Of a stretch of DNA of 64,000 nucleotides, positions 10,761 through 18,618 are shown in pieces. The notes under the pieces were generated by a model. That model searched no databases. It saw nothing but the letters and a program-made list of their open reading frames with translations, and was not told the DNA's origin. This DNA comes from Bacillota bacterium (lineage in GTDB: Bacteria; Bacillota_G; Limnochordia; DTU010). Position numbers and translations under genes: made by a program. The stretch covers positions 1 to 64,000 of the forward strand of contig JAAZLQ010000107.1 of the NCBI GenBank assembly GCA_012799255.1. The letters run 5' to 3'. Within the stretch, counting starts at the first letter, position 1. Each line of letters starts with the position of its first letter.

Positions 10761-11741
10761 ATGGTGAAAGAACGCATAACTTTTTCCACCAGGAGATTTT
10801 TAGTTGGTAAGGCAGGTCCTTTCCCGCGCCTGGTTTTTCGTGAGGAAGTAATGTTGGCACTAGACCAGTTCTCTCACCGGCATACTACTGGTGAACAGGG
10901 TGGATTTTTAATTGGTCGCAAAAAAGATCTGAAAACTGCGGAACAGTATGAGATCATTGTGGAGCGTTTTGTCCCTATACCTCAGAAAGGTGATGCGTCT
11001 CGCCTGGTGATTAACCAAGATCACTATAACAGTGTCAAACGGGCTTTAGGTGCCGGAGGTCAGGGTGAAGAGATTGTGGGATGGGCCCATACACACCCCG
11101 GTTTTGGGGTATTTTTATCACCTTTTGATAAAGAGCAGCATGAGCGCTTTTTCCCTGAGCCCTGGCAAGTAGCCTATATTATGGATAATCAGGGTCACGA
11201 ACGAGCAGTCTATCACTTGGTTGGTGATGAATGGAACACCATTGATGGATATTATGTTTTACGGGATATGGCGGAAAACGAGGTTGGTATTGTTTCTGCC
11301 GATCGCTCCACACCGTGGCTCAAGGTGGTACTTGCGGTTTTGGTGATCTTTGTGCTCATTGCGGGCGGTACTTTTGGTTACTCCATTGTTCGCCAAATGT
11401 TCTTAGAACCCACCGCGGTGGAGGAAGTTGTGACAGAACCTGAAGAATCTTCTGTAGCTGAGCCTGAACATGTATCCCAACCAATGGTTGTAATCCAACG
11501 GGTGGAGACACAGCAGCCCGAACCTGCTGTTCCAGCGCAGACAACCATTGCTCCCCCACCTACAGTACCACGGTACTTAGACTATACAGTGAAGAAGGGG
11601 GACACTTTGTGGTCCATCGCCCAAGACCTATGGGGTGATCCGAGTTTGTTTCGCATAATCGTTGAAGAAAACAATATTAAGAACCCCAGTAACATCGCAG
11701 TGGGCACTGTTTTGCGGGTACCTGCTGACCCCAAGCGCTGA
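10761..11741 (+). CDS. JAMM metalloprotease domain fused to a membrane segment and LysM
   Basis: 326 residues. Residues about 22-165 form a JAB/MPN domain with a complete JAMM zinc-protease signature: Glu45, His110-Thr-His112, then seven residues, Ser120 and Asp123. One membrane segment lies at about 187-210, followed by a Pro/Glu-rich linker (215-270) and one LysM domain (about 273-322) with the GDTLWSIA core. The protease half probably faces the cytoplasm and the LysM half binds peptidoglycan outside. Bacterial JAMM proteins often act on sulfur-carrier or ubiquitin-like C-termini, but no such partner is nearby, so the substrate is unknown. Confidence 0.85.
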   Translation: MVKERITFSTRRFLVGKAGPFPRLVFREEVMLALDQFSHRHTTGEQGGFLIGRKKDLKTAEQYEIIVERFVPIPQKGDASRLVINQDHYNSVKRALGAGGQGEEIVGWAHTHPGFGVFLSPFDKEQHERFFPEPWQVAYIMDNQGHERAVYHLVGDEWNTIDGYYVLRDMAENEVGIVSADRSTPWLKVVLAVLVIFVLIAGGTFGYSIVRQMFLEPTAVEEVVTEPEESSVAEPEHVSQPMVVIQRVETQQPEPAVPAQTTIAPPPTVPRYLDYTVKKGDTLWSIAQDLWGDPSLFRIIVEENNIKNPSNIAVGTVLRVPADPKR

Positions 11742-11867
11742 TTTCGTTGTAGATACTGAAAAGTCAGCCATATGTGTTTTAATTTTATGTAACTCCAAAA
11801 ATTGCAGGACTTCTCGAACTTTCCTCGAATAGAATTAACAACCGGGGGGGTTGAGGAGGTTAGGCAT

Positions 11868-12263
11868 ATCAAAAGATTGGATCCTTTATTCGTACAGTCA
11901 TCGTTAGATTTTTTGGGAAAGGCTTGTGAAGAACAGCTTCACCTGAGGATAAAAATCGCTGTTGATTGTGTGGAAAAAGGCTATGCCACCCATGATCAAG
12001 TGGCGCATTTTTTGGATTTGAGTCTCGAATTGTGGAAACAGTTCTACGAGAACTTCCAAGAAGGCGACGTTAAGAGGGTTCCTGAATCTCTAAGGCGTCT
12101 AATTCCAATCGGAGACCTCAAGTTTTTCACGGGTTTTACTGACGAGCAATTGAGTATGTTGGAGCGGGCAGTGGATCGGCTCATGCCGCACAACCTTGAA
12201 AATATGCTGTGCAGTGCGTTTGTTGTACTGGAAGGGCAGCAACAATACTCAGTAACTCGCTAA
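11868..12263 (+). CDS. Hypothetical protein, start codon uncertain
   Basis: I do not recognise this family. The frame is open from 11802 to 12263 and encodes a mostly helical, soluble, acidic protein without signal or membrane segment. The only good ribosome site is GAGGAGGT at 11853-11860. With normal spacing it points to an ATC codon at 11868 (Met-Lys-Arg-Leu-Asp-Pro). The nearest standard starts are TTG at 11877 (16 bases from the site) and TTG at 11802 (no ribosome site). It is followed by a strong bidirectional terminator, which supports a real gene. The stop position is secure; the start is not. Confidence 0.6.
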   Translation: MKRLDPLFVQSSLDFLGKACEEQLHLRIKIAVDCVEKGYATHDQVAHFLDLSLELWKQFYENFQEGDVKRVPESLRRLIPIGDLKFFTGFTDEQLSMLERAVDRLMPHNLENMLCSAFVVLEGQQQYSVTR

Positions 12264-12273
12264 CTAACCTTCG

Positions 12274-12315
12274 AAAAAAGTCGATAGACCTAATGGCCTA
12301 TCGACTTAATTTTTA
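12274..12315. terminator. Bidirectional terminator between the hypothetical gene and thrS
   Basis: AAGTCGATAG pairs with CTATCGACTT (12298-12307). An A-run lies on the left and a T-run on the right, so it can serve both convergent genes. It overlaps the thrS stop region. Confidence 0.85.
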
Positions 12316-14046
12316 GTTGTTTGTCTTTTCTGCGATTTCAGCTGTAATCTTGTTCAAAAAGTCTTGCACATCCAAAGAGCCTAGATCGCCCTGCCGCCGA
12401 TGTCGTACTGAAACTTGGTTTGCTTCCTTTTCCTTTTGCCCCACAATGAGCATATACGGAATCTGTTGTAATTGCGCTTCGCGAATCTTCTTGCCAAGCT
12501 TCTCATCTCGGCGATCTACCTCAACTCTCACGCCCTCTGCAAACAAGGTCTCTGCGACCTCATTGGCATACTCTAGATAATCATCACCAACCGGAATAAC
12601 CTGAGCCTGTACGGGAGCTAGCCAAGTTGGGAAAGCTCCTGCAGTGTGTTCTGTTAGGATGGCCATAAAGCGCTCCAGAGCACCATAGAGTACCCGATGG
12701 ATGATAACTGGACGTTTTCTTTCGTTGTTCTCGTCAATATAGGTTAGGTCAAAACGTTCAGGCATAGCGAAGTCTAGCTGGATTGTTGCACACTGCCAAG
12801 TCCGTCCGAGACTGTCTTCTAAATGGAAGTCAATCTTTGGTCCATAAAAAGCTCCGTCGCCCTCATTAACCACGTAGTCCAGTTCTTTTGCTTCTAGCGA
12901 TGCCCGAAGTGCATCAATTGCTTGATCCCACATCGCATCATCGCCGATGGCATTATCTGGCTTGGTGGATAGCTCCACATGATACTTGAAGCCGAATACC
13001 TTATAGACATCATCTACAAAATCAATTACCGCTTCGATTTCCTCCTGGATTTGGGAGGGTAGCATGAAGATATGGGCATCATCTTGAGTAAACGCCCTAA
13101 CCCGCATGAGACCATGGAGAGTACCAGAGAGTTCATGCCGATGCACTAGACCCATTTCTGCCATGCGAATTGGCAGATCGCGGTACGAGTGGAGTTTGCG
13201 TTTGTAAAGCAACATAGCCCCAGGGCAGTTCATAGGCTTTATGGCAAAAGTCTGCTCATCAATGCTGGAGAAGTACATATTGTCTTTGTAATTATCCCAG
13301 TGACCAGATCTATGCCAGAGATCCTCATGTAGCATAATGGGGGTTTTGATTTCCACATAGCCCCGCTTGCGATGCTCTTCACGCCAATATTGCTCCAACT
13401 CATTGCGTAGGACCATACCTTTTGGATGGAAGAAGGGGAAACCAGGTCCCTCATCTTGGATACTGAACAAGTCAAGGTCGCGTCCTAGACGTCTATGATC
13501 ACGCTTGGCAGCTTCTTCCAACATTGCCAAATGGGTCTTCAGGTCTTTTTTATTTAAGAAGGCGGTTCCATAGATCCTTTGTAGCATAGGCCGATTGGAA
13601 TCTCCGCGCCAATAAGCACCTGCAATACTCTGGAGCTTAAAATGCTTTACTTTCGAGGTGCGTTCCAGATGAGGACCCCGACATAAGTCTACAAAGTCCC
13701 CTTGACGATAGATGCTCACGCCTTCGTCAAGACCCTCCAAAAGCTCCAGTTTATAATCTTGGTTTTGGGCCTTAAATAGTTCTACTGCGTCTTGATTCGT
13801 TATTTCTTCCCGCACAATGGGGAGATCCTCCGCAATAATCTTTTCCATTTCGGCCTCGATTTTCTCCAAATCCTCCGGAGTGAACCGATGCTCTAAATCA
13901 AAGTCATAATAGAATCCGTTCTTGATCACTGGTCCAATGGCTATTTTGGTTCCAGGCCATAATCTAAGAACTGCCTGCGCCATTATGTGGGCAGTAGTAT
14001 GGCGTAAAACCTCCTCTTGATTGATCATACCGATGTTTTCGTCCAT
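12313..14046 (-). CDS. thrS: Threonyl-tRNA synthetase lacking the N-terminal TGS domain
   Basis: 577 residues, against about 640 for typical bacterial enzymes. It starts directly with the editing domain, whose HxxxH motif is His16/His20 in HTTAH. The class II catalytic core carries the zinc-site MNCPGAML and the late motif RVLYGALERF, and an anticodon-binding domain ends the protein. The TGS domain (about 60 residues) is absent; there is no upstream frame for it, since the T-box leader lies there. It charges tRNA-Thr and edits Ser-tRNA-Thr. The ATG at 14046 follows AAAGGAG. Confidence 0.96.
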   Translation of the reverse strand: MDENIGMINQEEVLRHTTAHIMAQAVLRLWPGTKIAIGPVIKNGFYYDFDLEHRFTPEDLEKIEAEMEKIIAEDLPIVREEITNQDAVELFKAQNQDYKLELLEGLDEGVSIYRQGDFVDLCRGPHLERTSKVKHFKLQSIAGAYWRGDSNRPMLQRIYGTAFLNKKDLKTHLAMLEEAAKRDHRRLGRDLDLFSIQDEGPGFPFFHPKGMVLRNELEQYWREEHRKRGYVEIKTPIMLHEDLWHRSGHWDNYKDNMYFSSIDEQTFAIKPMNCPGAMLLYKRKLHSYRDLPIRMAEMGLVHRHELSGTLHGLMRVRAFTQDDAHIFMLPSQIQEEIEAVIDFVDDVYKVFGFKYHVELSTKPDNAIGDDAMWDQAIDALRASLEAKELDYVVNEGDGAFYGPKIDFHLEDSLGRTWQCATIQLDFAMPERFDLTYIDENNERKRPVIIHRVLYGALERFMAILTEHTAGAFPTWLAPVQAQVIPVGDDYLEYANEVAETLFAEGVRVEVDRRDEKLGKKIREAQLQQIPYMLIVGQKEKEANQVSVRHRRQGDLGSLDVQDFLNKITAEIAEKTNN

Positions 14047-14074
14047 TTACAGTTCGCTCCTTTCTTTGTTTTTG

Positions 14075-14336
14075 GGTAATAAAAAAACCTCCATCCACAA
14101 TGGGACGAGGTTGTCGCGGTTCCACCCAAATTGATCGCCTAGCGATCCACTTATTGCGCAGATAACGGTGCCCCGGCCTCGCTTACTACAAGTTCAGCGG
14201 GCGACTCCTAGGTGGTTTTCACCAAAACGCCCCTGGGGGAGTTTTCAGCACCAGTAGCTAGATTAGCTTTCTGGACTCCCTTCTCTGTCAGGTTAATAGA
14301 GGTTACTTTTCCTAATCATTGTCGTTTACTCTATTG
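14075..14336 (-). promoter_or_regulatory. T-box riboswitch leader of thrS
   Basis: Read on the minus strand, the T-box core GGGTGGAACCGCG ends near 14113 (plus-strand 14113-14127). It is followed by a terminator hairpin and seven T residues (about 14081-14108). The conserved CACCGTTATC element lies near 14160-14175. Stem I is closed by AATAGAG/CTCTATT, and an ACC triplet next to its 3' strand (plus 14301-14303) could be the threonine specifier codon. Uncharged tRNA-Thr should stabilise the antiterminator and turn on thrS. The specifier assignment is tentative; the T-box itself is clear. Confidence 0.93.
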
Positions 14337-14341
14337 CCCTT

Positions 14342-14370
14342 AGGATAATTCTCTTTCCCGCGTTTGTCAA
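14342..14370 (-). promoter_or_regulatory. Sigma-A promoter of the thrS T-box transcript
   Basis: On the minus strand TTGACA (plus 14365-14370), a 17-base spacer and TATCCT (14342-14347) lie just before the T-box leader. Confidence 0.75.
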
Positions 14371-14378
14371 GGGCCATT

Positions 14379-15701
14379 TTAGGAAGATTTGAAGCCCAAC
14401 TTTTCGGTTTGCTTTTGCCAATAACGCCTAAATCTCAGGCTTCCCTTAAATTGGCCTGCGTTAATTCTGTTCCGGGCAACAGTCGTATGAACTAGCTTTT
14501 GTTCTTCCGCCCAGAACTGAGTCATGATCTTATTGAGCTGGTTTGAATCTACGTCAGATAACTCCAAAGCCGAGACCTGGGTTAATGCCTGTTGTTCTAA
14601 CTCGTTCGCTTTTTGTAGGTAAGCACCGAGCTTAAAAACCTTGTTTTGCAAAACGAGGCGGTGAAGTTCTTCACGGAGTAACCAGAAATCCAAGGCTTCT
14701 TGTTCCTGCTCTACGGTGAAGATGGTATCATTATTGGTCATCCAGTAGGGCTTGAAAATGGAGATACAAGGGGTAGAACTGCCCGTTAGCCAATAGGTAT
14801 CTAATTCATCACTCAAAGAGGCCACGTAACTACCTGTGGTATGATCACCAACCAGGCCACCCCCATGCATGCATACGCTACCTAGTGCAGGACGATCAAA
14901 GGGTCTATGTTGGCCATACTTGGCTTCATGGGAACGGAGAATTTCCATCATGGTTTCCACAGTGATTTGGCCTTTTTCTTGTTGCAGACGACTTGAGCAG
15001 GCGCGTCCACGGCTCTCGGAGCCGCTGAATCTTGTGATCAGGGGGTTGGAGTAACACTTGGCAAAGTGGAAATCATTCTCTGATTTGCACCACCTTTTTG
15101 AAACGGCATAGTCGATTAGTTTGGGGTGGGCTTTATCAAAATCCTTACCGATACTCAAACGGTTAGAGATTGCTCGCACATCTCTTACTCTTTCGGCAGC
15201 CCAATATGGGCCGGCAGTTTCTAACACCCAGGCAGAATTACGGTCAGCGATCAAAAAAGAGTTGTGATAGACAAACGTCTTCTCATATCCACAGTTGCCT
15301 CCTTGACCGTATTTTTCCAAAAGTTCAATAATCAGATCCAACGCTTCTGCACTGGTCTGACAGCGTTCTAGGGCTAGGCGCACCATGTCCATGCCCAAGA
15401 GGCTAGGGGGGCCCTGCTTTACCTTGGTAAACACCGCTTCGTTCCCAATATTGAGGCCAAATTCGTTGGCGCCCATCTCAGCTCCCCACATCCAAGATGG
15501 TTTTAGTAGGAGCACATCAAAGGTTTCGCGAACTTGATCAATGGTGATATAGGTACACTTAACCTTAGCTCCTTCTGGATACTTTTGGCGTGGTATGCGA
15601 ATCATGAGATGGGGTTCATTGGGCTGACGATCGCTGTTTTTGGCAAAGATCACCTTTCCATCCTTGGTGGAATTACCAAGGGCTACCATGGTGTCGCACA
15701 T
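14379..15701 (-). CDS. C69-family peptidase / secernin-like Ntn-hydrolase
   Basis: 440 residues. The N-terminus MCDT puts Cys2 as the likely nucleophile exposed after Met removal, as in C69 dipeptidases and secernins. Conserved stretches FAKNSDRQPNE and GANEFGLNIGNEAVF fit the family. Members cleave dipeptides or related amides; the substrate here is unknown. There is no signal peptide, so it is probably cytoplasmic. The ATG at 15701 follows GGAGG. It is transcribed toward thrS but that gene has its own promoter. Confidence 0.85.
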   Translation of the reverse strand: MCDTMVALGNSTKDGKVIFAKNSDRQPNEPHLMIRIPRQKYPEGAKVKCTYITIDQVRETFDVLLLKPSWMWGAEMGANEFGLNIGNEAVFTKVKQGPPSLLGMDMVRLALERCQTSAEALDLIIELLEKYGQGGNCGYEKTFVYHNSFLIADRNSAWVLETAGPYWAAERVRDVRAISNRLSIGKDFDKAHPKLIDYAVSKRWCKSENDFHFAKCYSNPLITRFSGSESRGRACSSRLQQEKGQITVETMMEILRSHEAKYGQHRPFDRPALGSVCMHGGGLVGDHTTGSYVASLSDELDTYWLTGSSTPCISIFKPYWMTNNDTIFTVEQEQEALDFWLLREELHRLVLQNKVFKLGAYLQKANELEQQALTQVSALELSDVDSNQLNKIMTQFWAEEQKLVHTTVARNRINAGQFKGSLRFRRYWQKQTEKLGFKSS

Positions 15702-16007
15702 ATAGATTCCTCCTTGATAAGGATCTTTTGCTGTTAACTTCTGTTTAGGTAGGGTGTTTCCCTTGTGGCAAAGTAGGTGCTACCCGATGTTTCTAGAAGG
15801 CGATAAACGACGAGCGGTACCGATAACTGTCGGTAAAGGGAGGAAAACGAACCAAAATGACTGGAACTCGTAAGAAGGACTTTTTGCTTGTTGTTTCACA
15901 AAAGGATATAGTGATAGACGTAACAATATCAGGATATAACCCTATATTTATGCCTGTCTGGCTGCAATCATGATTGAACGATTTCGTTCGGTGGAGGATG
16001 GATCTTA
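15702..16007. other. Divergent intergenic region with a promoter for the antiporter gene
   Basis: Between two divergent genes. On the plus strand TTGCTT (15884-15889), a 17-base spacer and TATAGT (15907-15912) make a plausible sigma-A promoter. A small imperfect repeat CCGATA/TGTCGG lies near 15820-15835. No open frame or known RNA motif was recognised. Confidence 0.45.
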
Positions 16008-17726
16008 ATGTACTACAGCTTAGTTCTTATTGTCATTCCCCTATTAGGTGCGCTTTGGCTAAACAAAGGCACTGACCACAGGCAGCAATCTACAGTTGCC
16101 ATAACGGTTAGTTCTATCGGTCTTCTGGCCAGCATCTGTAATCTCTTGCTTATTCGTGATGGTAGCGTGCTGACTTGGGGCATAGGTTCACTCGGCATTT
16201 TCGATGCAACGCTACGGTTAGACCCGTTAGCAGCATTGTTTAGCTTGTTCTGTTCCTTTGTTTGGTTGGCTGCAGGAATTTATATGCACACCTATATGCA
16301 AAGCGAGGAGAAAACGCAAGTCTTTTATGTATATTATTTGATTACTCTAGCAGCCACTCAAGGTATATTTCTTGCAGGTAATTTCATCGTATTGTTAGTC
16401 TTCTTTGAAATTATGGCTCTGGCCTCCGGTGTCTGGGTTACGTTTTATGGAACTGAAGAGGCGAAGGAAGCTGGCTCTTTGTACCACAACCTAGGTGTTG
16501 CAGCTGGTGTCGCCCTCGTTGTAGCTATTGTTTTACTTTACTTTGCAGGTGTGGATTTAAGGGTTGGTGTGGCAGCATTAGCTCCGACTAGTCCGTTACT
16601 TGTAGGTCTGGCAGTTTTCTGCTTAATAATCGGTTTTGGGATCAAGGCTGGAATGTTTCCTTTGCATATCTGGCTGCCGAAGGCACATCCTGTGGCTCCA
16701 ACTCCCAGTAGTGCCCTTTTGTCGGGAATTCTCTTGAAAACTGGCGCTTATGGTCTGATCCGAACCGGACAGCTCATAAACTGGGGACAGACTGGTCTGG
16801 CCAGCTGGGGTGGAACGCTCCTAGTGATTCTTGGCATTATTACCATGCTGGTGGGTGTGTGTTTAGCCCTTTTGCAGGGGAATGCAAAGAGACTATTGGC
16901 CTACCATAGTGTTAGTCAAATGGGTTATATTATCTTGGGTATAGGTGCTGGTCTCTTCTTGAAAGACGCCGGTATTTTCGGGGTTGCCGGAGCGGTGTTC
17001 CACTCTTTGAACCACGCATTATTTAAGTCCTCCCTCTTTTTCGGGGTTGGGATTATCATGTTGAGTACGGGAGAGTCTGATCTTTACAAGCTCGGCGGCC
17101 TATGGAGAAAGTTTCCTCTAACCGCAGTGATGATGTTTATTGCTGCCCTTGGAATTACTGGAACACCAGGTCTAAACGGCTATATCAGTAAGACTCTGCT
17201 CCATCACGGGATCTTAGATGCGGCAGCGACAGGCAGCAGTGTCATGATTTGGGCGGAACGTTTATTTGTACTAGTGGGTGTCGGGACAACCGCCTCTTTC
17301 GTAAAGCTGATTGGTTTGACTTTTGTTGGCAAGCAGAAAACAGAAGTTCGTGAAAACGCAGGTGAGGGCGGATTCCTTTCTTTAGCCATGCTAATGCTTT
17401 CCATTGTCATGCTGATTATTGGTACTAGGCCTCAGTGGATCCTTAGTTTGCTCATCGGACCCGCGGTCCAAGGTGCCGGTATGTTAGACTTAGGAATCTT
17501 GAGTCATGTGGACTTTTGGGAATGGACCGCACTTAGGGACATGGGTGTAACGTTAATTGCTGGATTTATCTTCTTCGTAGTAGGAATGAAAACTCACCTC
17601 TTTCATCTAGAACTACCTGCCTGGCTCAGTATTGAAGCGACTGCAAGGCGGGTCTACGACGGCGCGATGACATTAGTTCGTCGTGAGACAGAGGGAGGGG
17701 GAAAACCCCATCATAATCGTCACTAA
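16008..17726 (+). CDS. Orphan proton-conducting antiporter subunit (MrpD/NuoM/NuoN type)
   Basis: 572 residues with about 14 hydrophobic segments. It carries the core of the complex I/Mrp antiporter family: Glu in FFEIMAL and the Lys-containing block GFGIKAGMFPLHIWLPKAHP. Such subunits translocate protons or exchange Na+ for H+ as part of NADH dehydrogenase, Mrp or membrane hydrogenase complexes. Here no partner subunit is adjacent: a C69 peptidase lies upstream and a terminator plus an ABC operon downstream. It may assemble with subunits encoded elsewhere or act alone. The ATG at 16008 follows GGTGGAGG. Confidence 0.88.
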   Translation: MYYSLVLIVIPLLGALWLNKGTDHRQQSTVAITVSSIGLLASICNLLLIRDGSVLTWGIGSLGIFDATLRLDPLAALFSLFCSFVWLAAGIYMHTYMQSEEKTQVFYVYYLITLAATQGIFLAGNFIVLLVFFEIMALASGVWVTFYGTEEAKEAGSLYHNLGVAAGVALVVAIVLLYFAGVDLRVGVAALAPTSPLLVGLAVFCLIIGFGIKAGMFPLHIWLPKAHPVAPTPSSALLSGILLKTGAYGLIRTGQLINWGQTGLASWGGTLLVILGIITMLVGVCLALLQGNAKRLLAYHSVSQMGYIILGIGAGLFLKDAGIFGVAGAVFHSLNHALFKSSLFFGVGIIMLSTGESDLYKLGGLWRKFPLTAVMMFIAALGITGTPGLNGYISKTLLHHGILDAAATGSSVMIWAERLFVLVGVGTTASFVKLIGLTFVGKQKTEVRENAGEGGFLSLAMLMLSIVMLIIGTRPQWILSLLIGPAVQGAGMLDLGILSHVDFWEWTALRDMGVTLIAGFIFFVVGMKTHLFHLELPAWLSIEATARRVYDGAMTLVRRETEGGGKPHHNRH

Positions 17727-17745
17727 ATAAGTGTTAAACCTCGAG

Positions 17746-17769
17746 ACCGGGCTATATGCCCGGTTTTTG
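17746..17769 (+). terminator. Terminator after the antiporter gene
   Basis: ACCGGGC/GCCCGGT stem (17746-17752 with 17758-17764) followed by five T residues. Confidence 0.85.
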
Positions 17770-17843
17770 TTTCCCCTCACGGACACGACTTGCATCAACA
17801 TAGCCGAATCCGTGTAAATGAGTGATTCCATGGGGCAGGATCG

Positions 17844-17872
17844 TTGAATCCATTTACAGTGTGGGGTATACT
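17844..17872 (+). promoter_or_regulatory. Sigma-A promoter of the envelope ABC operon
   Basis: TTGAAT (17844-17849), a 17-base spacer and TATACT (17867-17872), 33 bases before the first gene and just after the preceding terminator. Confidence 0.7.
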
Positions 17873-17904
17873 TATACTATTAGCTAGGAAAAGGAGAGGA
17901 TCAC

Positions 17905-18618
17905 ATGGCCATCGTTGAGCTGGAAAATGTGAGAAAGGTTTACACCCTGGGTAAAGCAGAAGTTCACGCCTTGAGGGGTGTAACGTTTTCTATAGAAAAA
18001 GGAGACTTCGCTTCCATTATTGGACCATCAGGTTCTGGAAAGTCTACGATCCTCAATCTAATTGGTTGTATTGATCAACCTACGGCAGGGAGAGTGAGCA
18101 TTAACGGAACCTGCACTGAAGGACTAAAAGATAAGCAACTCACCACGCTAAGACATGAAACGGTGGGCTTTATATTCCAATCCTTTAATCTTATTCCTGT
18201 ACTAAATGTCTACGAGAACATCGAGTTTCCCCTCCTGGTAGGCAAGAACAGGGGAAATAAGAAAGAAACCAAGGAATGGATTGAATTTTTGATCGAAGCA
18301 GTGGGTTTAGCCAATCATATGCATCATAAGTCGAATGAACTGTCTGGAGGTCAACGGCAAAGGGTAGCAATTGCTCGCGCCCTAGTCACCAAACCTGAGA
18401 TAATCTTGGCTGATGAACCAACAGCTAACTTGGACTCTAAGACAGGTCAAAGCATTATTGAGTTAATGAAGAAAATGAACGCAGATCTCAATACGACTTT
18501 TATTTTTTCCACGCATGACGCGACCATTATGGACATTGCGGATCATGTGATTCGCCTCCTCGATGGCTTGGTTGTGGAAAACTCGAAAGCTACCGCTAAA
18601 GTGGGGAGTTTATCATGA
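17905..18618 (+). CDS. ABC transporter ATPase, LolD/MacB type
   Basis: 237 residues with Walker A GPSGSGKST, signature LSGGQRQR and Walker B LADEPTANLD. The sequence pattern is that of the MacB/LolD group, which powers mechanotransmission permeases with FtsX domains. Its stop overlaps the next start as ATGA, so it is coupled to the permease. Context (two FtsX permeases, a LolA-like protein and an outer-membrane barrel) suggests a role in moving lipoproteins or lipids to the outer membrane. That role is inferred. Confidence 0.92.
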   Translation: MAIVELENVRKVYTLGKAEVHALRGVTFSIEKGDFASIIGPSGSGKSTILNLIGCIDQPTAGRVSINGTCTEGLKDKQLTTLRHETVGFIFQSFNLIPVLNVYENIEFPLLVGKNRGNKKETKEWIEFLIEAVGLANHMHHKSNELSGGQRQRVAIARALVTKPEIILADEPTANLDSKTGQSIIELMKKMNADLNTTFIFSTHDATIMDIADHVIRLLDGLVVENSKATAKVGSLS

